From Liolophura sinensis (lineage: Eukaryota; Mollusca; Polyplacophora; Chitonida; Chitonidae), in contig NW_027018018.1 of NCBI RefSeq assembly GCF_032854445.1, positions 52,346-116,345 on the forward strand: DNA of 64,000 nt, written 5' to 3'. Below the pieces are notes generated by a model that saw only the letters and a program-made list of their open reading frames with translations, did not search any database and was not told where the DNA came from. The translations under genes were made by a program, and so were the position numbers. Position 1 is the first letter of the stretch. The number at the start of each line of letters is the position of its first letter. Of the stretch, positions 22,413 to 35,245 are shown in pieces.

Positions 22413-25159
22413 CGTCACAAAATACGTCGGATTAGTCTCTTACCAGCAGCATTGGAACAGTTTTTCCACTTTTGGATTTTTGCCTGGTCTTTTTGCGAAT
22501 TGAAATCGGCTACATTAACTATGTACAATCGCGACTGGTCATTACTATATTCAACTTTTCATTATAAGTTATGTGCCCTTCGGTAGCCCAGACGACGTCA
22601 AATCTTTGGGCCAAGCCCATTTAACTCACCCAGCAAATGTCTTACTTCTAAGTCGAAGACAAACTCAATGTCTTTATCTACATGTAGAAAAACCACACCA
22701 TTTGTATATAAAAAAACACAAGGTACTTGATACAGTCTGCTGTAAAAAGTACAATTGAACACTGACCCACATCAATAAGGTGCCAAAAGATGCGCAATTG
22801 GGCCAGGCATCTCCAGCTGTTGAAAAATTGCAAATTTCTATGGTTTCCATGGAGTAAGAGCCGTTGCTGGGCACGTGATCTTGACATCATTGATTATTCA
22901 TTTGTGGCTACAGCCAATAGTATTGGTCGGAGAGCAACGCGGTTTGCACCATTCGATTTCTCGTCACAAAATACGTCGGATTAGCCTCTTACCAGCAGCA
23001 TTGGAACAGTTTTTTCACTTTTGGATTTTTGCCTGGTCTTTTTGCTAATTGAAATCGGCTACATTATCTATGTACAATCGCGACTGGTCATTACTATATT
23101 CAACTTTTCATTACAAGTTATGTGCCCATCGGCAGCCCAGACGACGTCAAATCTTTGGGCCAAGCCCATTTAACTCACCCAGCAAATGTCTTACTTCTAA
23201 GTCGAAGACAAACTCAATGTCTTTATCTACATGTAGAAAAACCACACCATTTGTATATAAAAAAAACACAAGGTACTTGATACAGTCCGCTGTAAAAAGT
23301 ACAATTGAACACTGACCCACATCAATAAGATGCCAAAAGATGCGCAATTGGGCCAGGCATCTCCAGGTGTTGAAAAATTGCAAATTTTTTTGGTTTCCAT
23401 GGAGTAAGAGCCGTTGCTGGGCACGTGATCTTGACATCATTGATTATTCATATGTGGCTACAGCCAAAAGTATTGGTCGGAGAGCAACGCGCTTTGCACC
23501 ATTCGATTTCTCGTCACAAAATACGTCGGATTAGCCTCTTACCAGCAGCATTGGAACAGTTTTTCCACTTTTGGATTTTTGCCTGGTCCTTTTGCTAATT
23601 GAAATCGGCTACATTAACTATGTACAATCGCGACTGGTCATTACTATATTCAATTTTTCATTATAAGTTATGTGCCCTTCGGTAGCCCAGACGACGTCAA
23701 ATGTTTGGGCCAAGCCCATTTAACTCACCCAGCAAATGTCTTACTTCTAAGTCGAAGACAAACTCAATGTCTTCATCTACATGTAGAAAAACCACACCAT
23801 TTGTATATAAAAAAAACACAAGGTACTTGATACAGTCCGCTGTGAAAAGTACAATTCAATACTGACCCACATCAATAAGGTGCCAAAGGATGCGCAATTG
23901 GGCCAGGCATCTCCAGCTGTTGAAAAATTGCAAATTTCCTTGGTTTCCATGGAGTAAGAGCCGTTGCTGGGCACGTGATCTTGACATCATTGATTATTCA
24001 TTGTGGCTACAGCCAAAAGTATTGGTTGGAGAGCAACGCGGTTTGCACCATTCGATTTCTCGTCACAAAATACGTCGGATTAGCCTCTTACCAGCAGCAT
24101 TGGAACAGTTTTTCCACTTTTGGATTTTTGCCTGGTCTTTTTGCTAATTGAAATCGGCTACATTAACTATGTACAATCGCGACTGGTCATTACTATATTC
24201 AACTTTTCATTATAAGTTATGTGCCCTTCGGTAGCCCAGACGACGTCAAATCTTCGGGCCAAGCCTATTGAACTCGCCCAGCAAATCTCTTACTTCTAAG
24301 TGGAAGACAAACTCAATGTCTTTATCTACATGTAGAAAAACCACACCATTTGTATATAAAAAAAACACAAGGTACATGACACAGTCCGCTGTAAAAAGTA
24401 CAATTGAACACTGACCCACATCAATAAGGTGCCAAAAGATGCGCAATTGGGCCAGGCATCTCCAGCTGTTGAAAAATTGCAAATTTCTATGGTTTCCGTG
24501 GATTAAGAGCCGTTGCTGGGCACGTGATCTTGACATCATTGATTATTCATTTGTGGCTACAGCCAAAAGTATTGGTCGGAGAGCAACGCGGTTTGCACCA
24601 TTCGATTTCTCGTCACAAAATACGTCGGATTAGCCTCTTACCAGCAGCATTGGAACAGTTTTTCCACTTTTGCATTTTTGCCTGGTCTTTTTGCGAATTG
24701 AAATCGGCTACATTAACTATGTACAATCGCGACTGGTCATTACTATATTCAACTTTTCATTATAAGCTATGTGCCCTTCGGTAGCCCAGACGACGTCAAA
24801 TCTTTGGGCCAAGCCCATTTAACTCACCCAGCAAATGTCTTACTTCTAAGTCGAAGACAAACTCAATGTCTTTATCTACATGTAGAAAAACCACACCATT
24901 TGTATATAAAAAAACACAAGGTACTTGATACAGTCTGCTGTAAAAAGTACAATTGAACACTGACCCACATCAATAAGGTGCCAAAAGATGCGCAATTGGG
25001 CCAGGCATCTCCAGCTGTTGAAAAATTGCAAATTTCTATGGTTTCCATGGATTAGGAGCCGTTGCTGGGCACGTGATCTTGACATCATTGATTATTCATT
25101 TGTGGCTACAGCCAAAAGTATTGGTTGGAGAGCAACGCGCTTTGCACCATTCGATTTCT
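22413..25159 (+). repeat. 5-mer HOR, copy 2 (2,747 bp)
   Basis: Anchors 22,790, 23,340, 23,890, 24,439 and 24,988. The first, fourth and fifth members match copy 1; the second is F type and the third PS type. The third has lost one base (gattattcattgtgg near 24,000), a frame-changing deletion in an otherwise typical copy. Confidence 0.8.
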
Positions 25160-28100
25160 CGTCACAAAATACGTCGGATTAGTCTCTTACCAGCAGCATT
25201 GGAACAGTTTTTCTACTTTTGGATTTTTGCCTGGTCTTTTTGCTAATTGAAATCGGCTACATTAACTATGTACAATCGCGACTGGTCATTACTATATTCA
25301 ACTTTTCATTATAAGTTATGTGCCCTTCGGTAGCCCAGACGACGTCAAATCTTTGGGCCAAGCCCATTTAACTCACCCAGCAAATGTCTTACTCCTAAGT
25401 CGAAGACAAACTCAATGTCCTTATCTACATGTAGAAAAACCACACCATTTGTATGTAAAAAAACACAAGGCACTTGATACAGTCTGCTGTAAAAAGTACA
25501 ATTGAACACTGACCCACATCAATAAGGTGCCAAAAGATGCGCAATTGGGCCAGGCATCTCCAGGTGTTGAAAAATTGCAAATTTCCTTGGTTTCCATGGA
25601 GTAAGAGCCGTTGCTGGGCACGTGATCTTGACATCATTGATTATTCATTTGTGGCTACAGCCAAAAGTATTGGTCGGAGAGCAACGCGGTTTGCACCATT
25701 CGATTTCTCGTCACAAAATACGTCGGATTAACCTCTTACCAGCAGCATTGGAACAGTTTTTCTACTTTTGGATTTTTGCCTGGTCTTTTTGCTAATTGAA
25801 ATCGGCTACATTAACTATGTACAATCGCGACTGGTCATTACTATATTCAACTTTTCATTATAAGTTATGTGCCCTTCGGTAGCCCAGACGACGTCAAATC
25901 TTTGGGCCAAGCCCATTTAACTCACCCAGCAAATGTCTTACTTCTAAGTGGAAGACAAACTCAATGTCTTTATCTACATGTAGAAAAACCACACCATTTG
26001 TATATAAAAAAAACACAAGGTACATGACACAGTCCGCTGTAAAAAGTACAATTGAACACTGACCCACATCAATAAGGTGCCAAAAGATGCGCAATTGGGC
26101 CAGGCATCTCCAGCTGTTGAAAAATTGCAAATTTCTATGGTTTCCATGGATTAAGAGCCGTTGCTGGGCACGTGATCTTGACATCATTGATTATTCATTT
26201 GTGGCTACAGCCAAAAGTATTGGTTGGAGAGCAACGCGGTTTGCACCATTCGATTTCTCGTCACAAAATACGTCGGATTAGTCTCTTACCAGCAGCATTG
26301 GAACAGTTTTTCCACTTTTGGATTTTTGCCTGGTCTTTTTGCGAATTGAAATCGGCTACATTAACTATGTACAATCGCGACTGGTCATTACTATATTCAA
26401 CTTTTCATTATAAGTTATGTGCCCTTCGGTAGCCCAGACGACGTCAAATCTTTGGGCCAAGCCCATTTAACTCACCCAGCAAATGTCTTACTTCTAAGTC
26501 GAAGACAAACTCAATGTCTTTATCTACATGTAGAAAAACCACACCATTTGTATATAAAAAAAACACAAGGTACTTGATACAGTCCGCTGTAAAAAGTACA
26601 ATTGAACACTGACCCACATCAATAAGATGCCAAAAGATGCGCAATTGGGCCAGGCATCTCCAGGTGTTGAAAAATTGCAAATTTCCTTGGTTTCCATGGA
26701 GTAAGAGCCGTTGCTGGGCACGTGATCTTGACATCATTGATTATTCATATGTGGCTACAGCCAAAAGTATTGGTCGGAGAGCAACGCGCTTTGCACCATT
26801 CGATTTCTCGTCACAAAATACGTCGGATTAGCCTCTTACCAGCAGCATTGGAACAGTTTTTCCACTTTTGGATTTTTGCCTGGTCCTTTTGCTAATTGAA
26901 ATCGGCTACATTAACTATGTACAATCGCGACTGGTCATTACTATATTCAATTTTTCATTATAAGTTATGTGCCCTTCGGTAGCCCAGACGACGTCAAATC
27001 TTTGGGCCAAGCCCATTTAACTCACCCAGCAAATGTCTTACTTCTAAGTCGAAGACAAACTCAATGTCTTCATCTACATGTAGAAAAACCACACCATTTG
27101 TATATAAAAAAAACACAAGGTACTTGATACAGTCCGCTGTGAAAAGTACAATTCAATACTGACCCACATCAATAAGGTGCCAAAGGATGCGCAATTGGGC
27201 CAGGCATCTCCAGCTGTTGAAAAATTGCAAATTTCCTTGGTTTCCATGGAGTAAGAGCCGTTGCTGGGCACGTGATCTTGACATCATTGATTATTCACTT
27301 GTGGCTACAGCCAAAAGTATTGGTTGGAGAGCAACGCGGTTTGCACCATTCGATTTCTCGTCACAAAATACGTCGGATTAGCCTCTTACCAGCAGCATTG
27401 GAACAGTTTTTCCACTTTTGGATTTTTGCCTGGTCTTTTTGCTAATTGAAATCGGCTACATTAACTATGTACAATCGCGACTGGTCATTACTATATTCAA
27501 CTTTTCATTATAAGTTATGTGCCCTTCGGTAGCCCAGACGACGTCAAATCTTCGGGCCAAGCCCATTTAACTCACCCAGCAAATGTCTTACTTCTAAGTC
27601 GAAGACAAACTCAATGTCTTTATCTACATGTAGAAAAACCACACCATTTGTATATAAAAAAAACACAAGGTACTTGATACAGTCCGCTGTAAAAAGTACA
27701 ATTGAACACTGACCCACATCAATAAGGTGCCAAAAGATGCGCAATTGGGCCAGGCATCTCCAGGTGTTGAAAAATTGCAAATTTCCTTGGTTTCCATGGA
27801 GTAAGAGCCGTTGCTGGGCACGTGATCTTGACATCATTGATTATTCACTTGTGACTACAGCCAAAAGTATTGGTTGGAGAGCAACGTGGTTTGCACCATT
27901 CGATTTCTCGTCACAAAATACGTCGGATTAGCCTCTTACCAGCAGCATTGGAACAGTTTTTCCACTTTTGGATTTTTGCCTGGTCTTTTTGCTAATTGAA
28001 ATCGGCTACATTAACTATGTACAATCGCGACTGCTCATTACTATATTCAACTTTTCATTATAAGTTATGTGCCCTTCGGTAGCCCAGACGACGTCAAATC

Positions 28101-29238
28101 TTCGGGCCAAGCCTATTTAACTCACCCAGCAAATGTCTTACTTCTAAGTGGAAGACAAACTCAATGTCTTTATCTACATGTAGAAAAACCACACCATTTG
28201 TATATAAAAAAAACACAAGGTACATGACACAGTCCGCTGTAAAAAGTACAATTGAACACTGACCCACATCAATAAGGTGCCAAAAGATGCGCAATTGGGC
28301 CAGGCATCTCCAGCTGTTGAAAAATTGCAAATTTCTATGGTTTCCATGGATTAAGAGCCGTTGCTGGGCACGTGATCTTGACATCATTGATTATTCATTT
28401 GTGGCTACAGCCAAAAGTATTGGTCGGAGAGCAACGCGGTTTGCACCATTCGATTTCTCGTCACAAAATACGTCGGATTAGCCTCTTACCAGCAGCATTG
28501 GAACAGTTTTTCCACTTTTGCATTTTTGCCTGGTCTTTTTGCGAATTGAAATCGGCTACATTAACTATGTACAATCGCGACTGGTCATTACTATATTCAA
28601 CTTTTCATTATAAGTTATGTGCCCTTCGGTAGCCCAGACGACGTCAAATCTTTGGGCCAAGCCCATTTAACTCACCCAGCAAATGTCTTACTTCTAAGTC
28701 GAAGACAAACTCAATGTCTTTATCTACATGTAGAAAAACCACACCATTTGTATATAAAAAAAACACAAGGTACTTGATACAGTCCGCTGTAAAAAGTACA
28801 ATTGAACACTGACCCACATCAATAAGATGCCAAAAGATGCGCAATTGGGCCAGGCATCTCCAGGTGTTGAAAAATTGCAAATTTTTTTGGTTTCCATGGA
28901 GTAAGAGCCGTTGCTGGGCACGTGATCTTGACATCATTGATTATTCATATGTGGCTACAGCCAAAAGTATTGGTCGGAGAGCAACGCGCTTTGCACCATT
29001 CGATTTCTCGTCACAAAATACGTCGGATTAGCCTCTTACCAGCAGCATTGGAACAGTTTTTCCACTTTTGGATTTTTGCCTGGTCCTTTTGCTAATTGAA
29101 ATCGGCTACATTAACTATGTACAATCGCGACTGGTCATTACTATATTCAATTTTTCATTATAAGTTATGTGCCCTTCGGTAGCCCAGACGACGTCAAATG
29201 TTTGGGCCAAGCCCATTTAACTCACCCAGCAAATGTCT
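25160..29238 (+). repeat. Mosaic monomers related to 19-22 kb at offset ~6,595
   Basis: The copies anchored at 26,087, 26,637, 27,737 and 28,287 correspond to 19,493, 20,592, 21,142 and 21,692. Relative to that segment, one monomer (20,042 type) is missing and one PS monomer (27,187) is added, so the offset goes 6,594, 6,045, 6,595. The rare marker gtgactacag with aacgtggtttgc is at 21,256-21,299 and 27,851-27,894. The monomer at 25,160-25,708 leads into a chimera described in the findings. Confidence 0.75.
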
Positions 29239-32200
29239 TACTTCTAAGTCGAAGACAAACTCAATGTCTTCATCTACATGTAGAAAAACCACACCATTTG
29301 TATATAAAAAAAACACAAGGTACTTGATACAGTCCGCTGTGAAAAGTACAATTCAATACTGACCCACATCAATAAGGTGCCAAAGGATGCGCAATTGGGC
29401 CAGGCATCTCCAGCTGTTGAAAAATTGCAAATTTCCTTGGTTTCCATGGAGTAAGAGCCGTTGCTGGGCACGTGATCTTGACATCATTGATTATTCACTT
29501 GTGGCTACAGCCAAAAGTATTGGTTGGAGAGCAACGCGGTTTGCACCATTCGATTTCTCGTCACAAAATACGTCGGATTAGCCTCTTACCAGCAGCATTG
29601 GAACAGTTTTTCCACTTTTGGATTTTTGCCTGGTCTTTTTGCTAATTGAAATCGGCTACATTAACTATGTACAATCGCGACTGGTCATTACTATATTCAA
29701 CTTTTCATTATAAGTTATGTGCCCTTCGGTAGCCCAGACGACGTCAAATCTTCGGGCCAAGCCCATTTAACTCACCCAGCAAATGTCTTACTTCTAAGTC
29801 GAAGACAAACTCAATGTCTTTATCTACATGTAGAAAAACCACACCATTTGTATATAAAAAAAACACAAGGTACTTGATACAGTCCGCTGTAAAAAGTACA
29901 ATTGAACACTGACCCACATCAATAAGGTGCCAAAAGATGCGCAATTGGGCCAGGCATCTCCAGGTGTTGAAAAATTGCAAATTTCCTTGGTTTCCATGGA
30001 GTAAGAGCCGTTGCTGGGCACGTAATCTTGACATCATTGATTATTCACTTGTGACTACAGCCAAAAGTAATGGTTGGAGAGCAACGCGGTTTGCACCATT
30101 CGATTTCTCGTCACAAAATACGTCGGATTAGCCTCTTACCAGCAGCATTGGAACAGTTTTTCCACTTTTGGATTTTTGCCTGGTCTTTTTGCTAATTGAA
30201 ATCGGCTACATTAACTATGTACAATCGCGACTGCTCATTACTATATTCAACTTTTCATTATAAGTTATGTGCCCTTCGGTAGCCCAGACGACGTCAAATC
30301 TTCGGGCCAAGCCTATTGAACTCACCAAGCAAATGTCTTACTTCTAAGTGGAAGACAAACTCAATGTCTTTATCTACATGTAGAAAAACCACACCATTTG
30401 TATATAAAAAAAACACAAGGTACATGACACAGTCCGCTGTAAAAAGTACAATTGAACACTGACCCACATCAATAAGGTGCCAAAAGATGCGCAATTGGGC
30501 CAGGCATCTCCAGCTGTTGAAAAATTGCAAATTTCTATGGTTTCCATGGATTAAGAGCCGTTGCTGGGCACGTGATCTTGACATCATTGATTATTCATTT
30601 GTGGCTACAGCCAAAAGTATTGGTCGGAGAGCAACGCGGTTTGCACCATTCGATTTCTCGTCACAAAATACGTCGGATTAGCCTCTTACCAGCAGCATTG
30701 GAACAGTTTTTCCACTTTTGGATTTTTGCCTGGTCTTTTTGCGAATTGAAATCGGCTACATTAACTATGTACAATCGCGACTGGTCATTACTATATTCAA
30801 CTTTTCATTATAAGTTATGTGCCCTTCGGTAGCCCAGACGGCGTCAAATCTTTGGGCCAAGCCCATTTAACTCACCCAGCAAATGTCTTACTTCTAAGTC
30901 GAAGACAAACTCAATGTCTTTATCTACATGTAGAAAAACCACACCATTTGTATATAAAAAAACACAAGGTACTTGATACAGTCTGCTGTAAAAAGTACAA
31001 TTGAACACTGACCCACATCAATAAGGTGCCAAAAGATGCGCAATTGGGCCAGGCATCTCCAGCTGTTGAAAAATTGCAAATTTCTATGGTTTCCATGGAT
31101 TAGGAGCCGTTGCTGGGCACGTGATCTTGACATCATTGATTATTCATTTGTGGCTACAGCCAAAAGTATTGGTCGGAGAGCAACGCGCTTTGCACCATTC
31201 GATTTCTCGTCACAAAATACGTCGGATTAGCCTCTTACCAGCAGCATTGGAACAGTTTTTCTACTTTTGGATTTTTGCCTGGTCTTTTTGCTAATTGAAA
31301 TCGGCTACATTAACTATGTACAATCGCGACTGGTCATTACTATATTCAACTTTTCATTATAAGTTATGTGCCCTTCGGTAGCCCAGACGACGTCAAATCT
31401 TTGGACCAAGCCCATTTAACTCACCCAGCAAATGTCTTACTCCTAAGTCGAAGACAAACTCAATGTCCTTATCTACATGTAGAAAAACCACACCATTTGT
31501 ATGTAAAAAAACATAAGGCACTTGATACAGTCTGCTGTAAAAAGTACAATTGAACACTGACCCACATCAATAAGGTGCCAAAAGATGCGCAATTGGGCCA
31601 GGCATCTCCAGCTGTTGAAAAATTGCAAATTTCCTTGGTTTCCATGGAGTAAGAGCCGTTGCTGGGCACGTGATCTTGACATCATTGATTATTCATTTGT
31701 GGCTACAGCCAAAAGTATTGGTTGGAGAGCAACGCGCTTTGCACCATTCGATTTCTCGTCACAAAATACGTCGGATTAGCCTCTTACCAGCAGCATTGGA
31801 ACAGTTTTTTCTACTTTTGGATTTTTGCCTGGTCTTTTTGCTAATTGAAATCGGCTACATTAACTATGTACAATCGCGACTGGTCATTACTATATTCAAC
31901 TTTTCATTATAAGTTATGTGCCCTTCGGTAGCCCAGACGACGTCAAATCTTTGGGCCAAGCCCATTTAACTCACCCAGCAAATGTCTTACTCCTAAGTCG
32001 AAGACAAACTCAATGTCCTTATCTACATGTAGAAAAACCACACCATTTGTATGTAAAAAAACACAAGGCACTTGATACAGTCTGCTGTAAAAAGTACAAT
32101 TAAACACTGACCCACATCAATAAGGTGCCAAAAGATGCGCAATGGGGCCAGGCATCTCCAGCTGTTGAAAAATTGCAAATTTCTATGACATCATTGATTA

Positions 32201-35200
32201 TTCATTTGTGGCTACAGCCAAAAGTATTGGTTGGAGAGCAACGCGGTTTGCACCATTCGATTTCTCGTCACAAAATACGTCGGATTAGCCTCTTACCAGC
32301 AGCATTGGAACAGTTTTTCCACTTTTGCATTTTTGCCTGGTCTTTTTGCTAATTGAAATCGGCTACATTAACTATGTACAATCGCGACTGGTCATTACTA
32401 TATTCAACTTTTCATTATAAGTTATGTGCCCTTCGGTAGCCCAGACGACGTCAAATCTTTGGGCCAAGCCCATTTAACTCACCCAGCAAATGTCTTACTT
32501 CTAAGTCGAAGACAAACTCAATGTCTTCATCTACATGTAGAAAAACCACACCATTTGTATATAAAAAAAAACACAAGGTACTTGATACAGTCCGCTGTGA
32601 AAAGTACAATTCAATACTGACCCACATCAATAAGGTGCCAAAGGATGCGCAATTGGGCCAGGCATCTCCAGCTGTTGAAAAATTGCAAATTTCCTTGGTT
32701 TCCATGGAGTAAGAGCCGTTGCTGGGCACGTGATCTTGACATCATTGATTATTCACTTGTGGCTACAGCCAAAAGTATTGGTTGGAGAGCAACGCGGTTT
32801 GCACCATTCGATTTCTCGTCACAAAATACGTCGGATTAGCCTCTTACCAGCAGCATTGGAACAGTTTTTCCACTTTTGGATTTTTGCCTGGTCTTTTTGC
32901 TAATTGAAATCGGCTACATTAACTATGTACAATCGCGACTGCTCATTACTATATTCAACTTTTCATTATAAGTTATGTGCCCTTCGGTAGCCCAGACGAC
33001 GTCAAATCTTTGGGCCAAGCCCATTTAACTCACCCAGCAAATGTCTTACTTCTAAGTCGAAGACAAACTCAATGTCTTTATCTACATGTAGAAAAACCAC
33101 ACCATTTGTATATAAAAAAACACAAGGTACTTGATACAGTCCGCTGTAAAAAGTACAATTGAACACTGACCCACATCAATAAGGTGCCAAAGGATGCGCA
33201 ATTGGGCCAGGCATCTCCAGCTGTTGAAAAATTGCAAATTTCTATGGTTTCCATGGAATAAAAGCCGTTGCTGGGCACGTGATCTTGACATCATTGATTA
33301 TTCATTTGTGGCTACAGCCAAAAGTATTGGTCGGAGAGCAACGCGGTTTGCACCATTCGATTTCTCGTCACAAAATACGTCGGATTAGCCTCTTACCAGC
33401 AGCATTGGAACAGTTTTTCTACTTTTGGATTTTTGCCAGGTCTTTTTGCTAATTGAAATCGGCTACATTAACTATGTACAATCGCGACTGGTCATTACTA
33501 TATTCAACTTTTCATTATAAGTTATGTGCCCTTCGGTAGCCCAGACGACGTCAAATCTTCGGGCCAAGCCCATTTAACTCACCCAGCAAATGTCTTACTT
33601 CTAAGTCGAAGACAAACTCAATGTCTTTATCTACATGTAGAAAAACCACACCATTTGTATATAAAAAAAACACAAGGTACTTGATACAGTCTGCTGTAAA
33701 AAGTACAATTGAACACTGACCCACATCAATAAGGTGCCAAAAGATGCGCAATTGGGCCAGGCATCTCCAGGTGTTGAAAAATTGCAAATTTCCTTGGTTT
33801 CCATGGATTAAGAGCCGTTGCTGGGCACGTGATCTTGACATCATTGATTATTCATTTGTGGCTACAGCCAAAAGTATTGGTCGGAGAGCAACGCGGTTTG
33901 CACCATTCGATTTCTCGTCACAAAATACGTCGGATTAGCCTCTTACCAGCAGCATTGGAACAGTTTTTCTACTTTTGGATTTTTGCCAGGTCTTTTTGCT
34001 AATTGAAATCGGCTACATTAACTATGTACAATCGCGACTGGTCATTACTATATTCAACTTTTCATTATAAGTTATGTGCCCTTCGGTAGCCCAGACGACG
34101 TCAAATCTTCGGGCCAAGCCCATTTAACTCACCCAGCAAATGTCTTACTTCTAAGTGGAAGACAAACTCAATGTCTTTATCTACATGTAGAAAAACCACA
34201 CCATTTGTATATAAAAAAAACACAAGGTACTTGACACAGTCCGCTGTAAAAAGTACAATTGAACACTGACCCACATCAATAAGGTGCCAAAAGATGCGCA
34301 ATTGGGCCAGGCATCTCCAGCTGTTGAAAAATTGCAAATTTCTATGGTTTCCATGGAGTAAGAGCCGTTGCTGGGCACGTGATCTTGACATCATTGATTA
34401 TTCATTTGTGGCTACAGCCAAAAGTATTGGTCGGAGAGCAACGCGGTTTCCACCATTCGATTTCTCGTCACAAAATACGTCGGATTAGCCTCTTACCAGC
34501 AGCATTGGAACAGTTTTTCCACTTTTGCATTTTTGCCTGGTCTTTTTGCGAATTGAAATCGGCTACATTAACTATGTACAATCGCGACTGGTCATTACTA
34601 TATTCAACTTTTCATTACAAGTTATGTGCCCATCGGTAGCCCAGACGACGTCAAATCTTTGGGCCAAGCCCATTTAACTCACCCAGCAAATGTCTTACTT
34701 CTAAGTCGAAGACAAACTCAATGTCTTTATCTACATGTAGAAAAACCACACCATTTGTATATAAAAAAAACACAAGGTACTTGATACAGTCCGCTGTAAA
34801 AAGTACAATTGAACACTGACCCACATCAATAAGGTGCCAAAAGATGCGCAATTGGGCCAGGCATCTCCAGGTGTTGAAAAATTGCAAATTTCCTTGGTTT
34901 CCATGGAGTAAGAGCCGTTGCTGGGCACGTGATCTTGACATCATTGATTATTCATTTGTGGCTACAGCCAAAAGTATTGGTTGGAGAGCAACGCGCTTTG
35001 CACCATTCGATTTCTCGTCACAAAATACGTCGGATTAGCCTCTTACCAGCAGCATTGGAACAGTTTTTCCACTTTTGGATTTTTGCCTGGTCTTTTTGCC
35101 AATTGAAATCGGCTACATTAACTATGTACAATCGCGACTGGTCATTACTATATTCAACTTTTCATTATAAGTTATGTGCCCTTCGGTAGCCCAGACGACG

Positions 35201-35245
35201 TCAAATCTTTGGGCCAAGCCCATTTAACTCACCCAGCAATTGTCT
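29239..35245 (+). repeat. 11-mer HOR unit, copy 1 (~6,007 bp)
   Basis: Eleven monomers anchored at 29,387 to 34,844. Markers shared with the next unit at offset 6,006-6,007: cacgtaatcttg (30,019 and 36,026), gccaaaagtaatgg (30,060 and 36,067), caccaagcaaatg (30,323 and 36,330), agacggcgtc (30,836 and 36,843), ctttggaccaag (31,399 and 37,406), acataaggc (31,511 and 37,518), gcaatggggcc (32,149 and 38,155). After about 32,230 the offset to the next unit becomes 7,105. Confidence 0.92.
31757..32265 (+). repeat. Short monomer 4, 41-bp deletion (509 bp), chimeric downstream
   Basis: Junction at 32,187/32,188. Its left side matches the copy at 37,764, but just after the deletion it changes to ggttggag, attagcctc and gcatttttgcc. 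The other four short copies read ggtcggag and attaacctc. It also has an extra T (cagttttttctac near 31,806). The switch marks one end of a two-monomer insertion/deletion. Confidence 0.92.
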
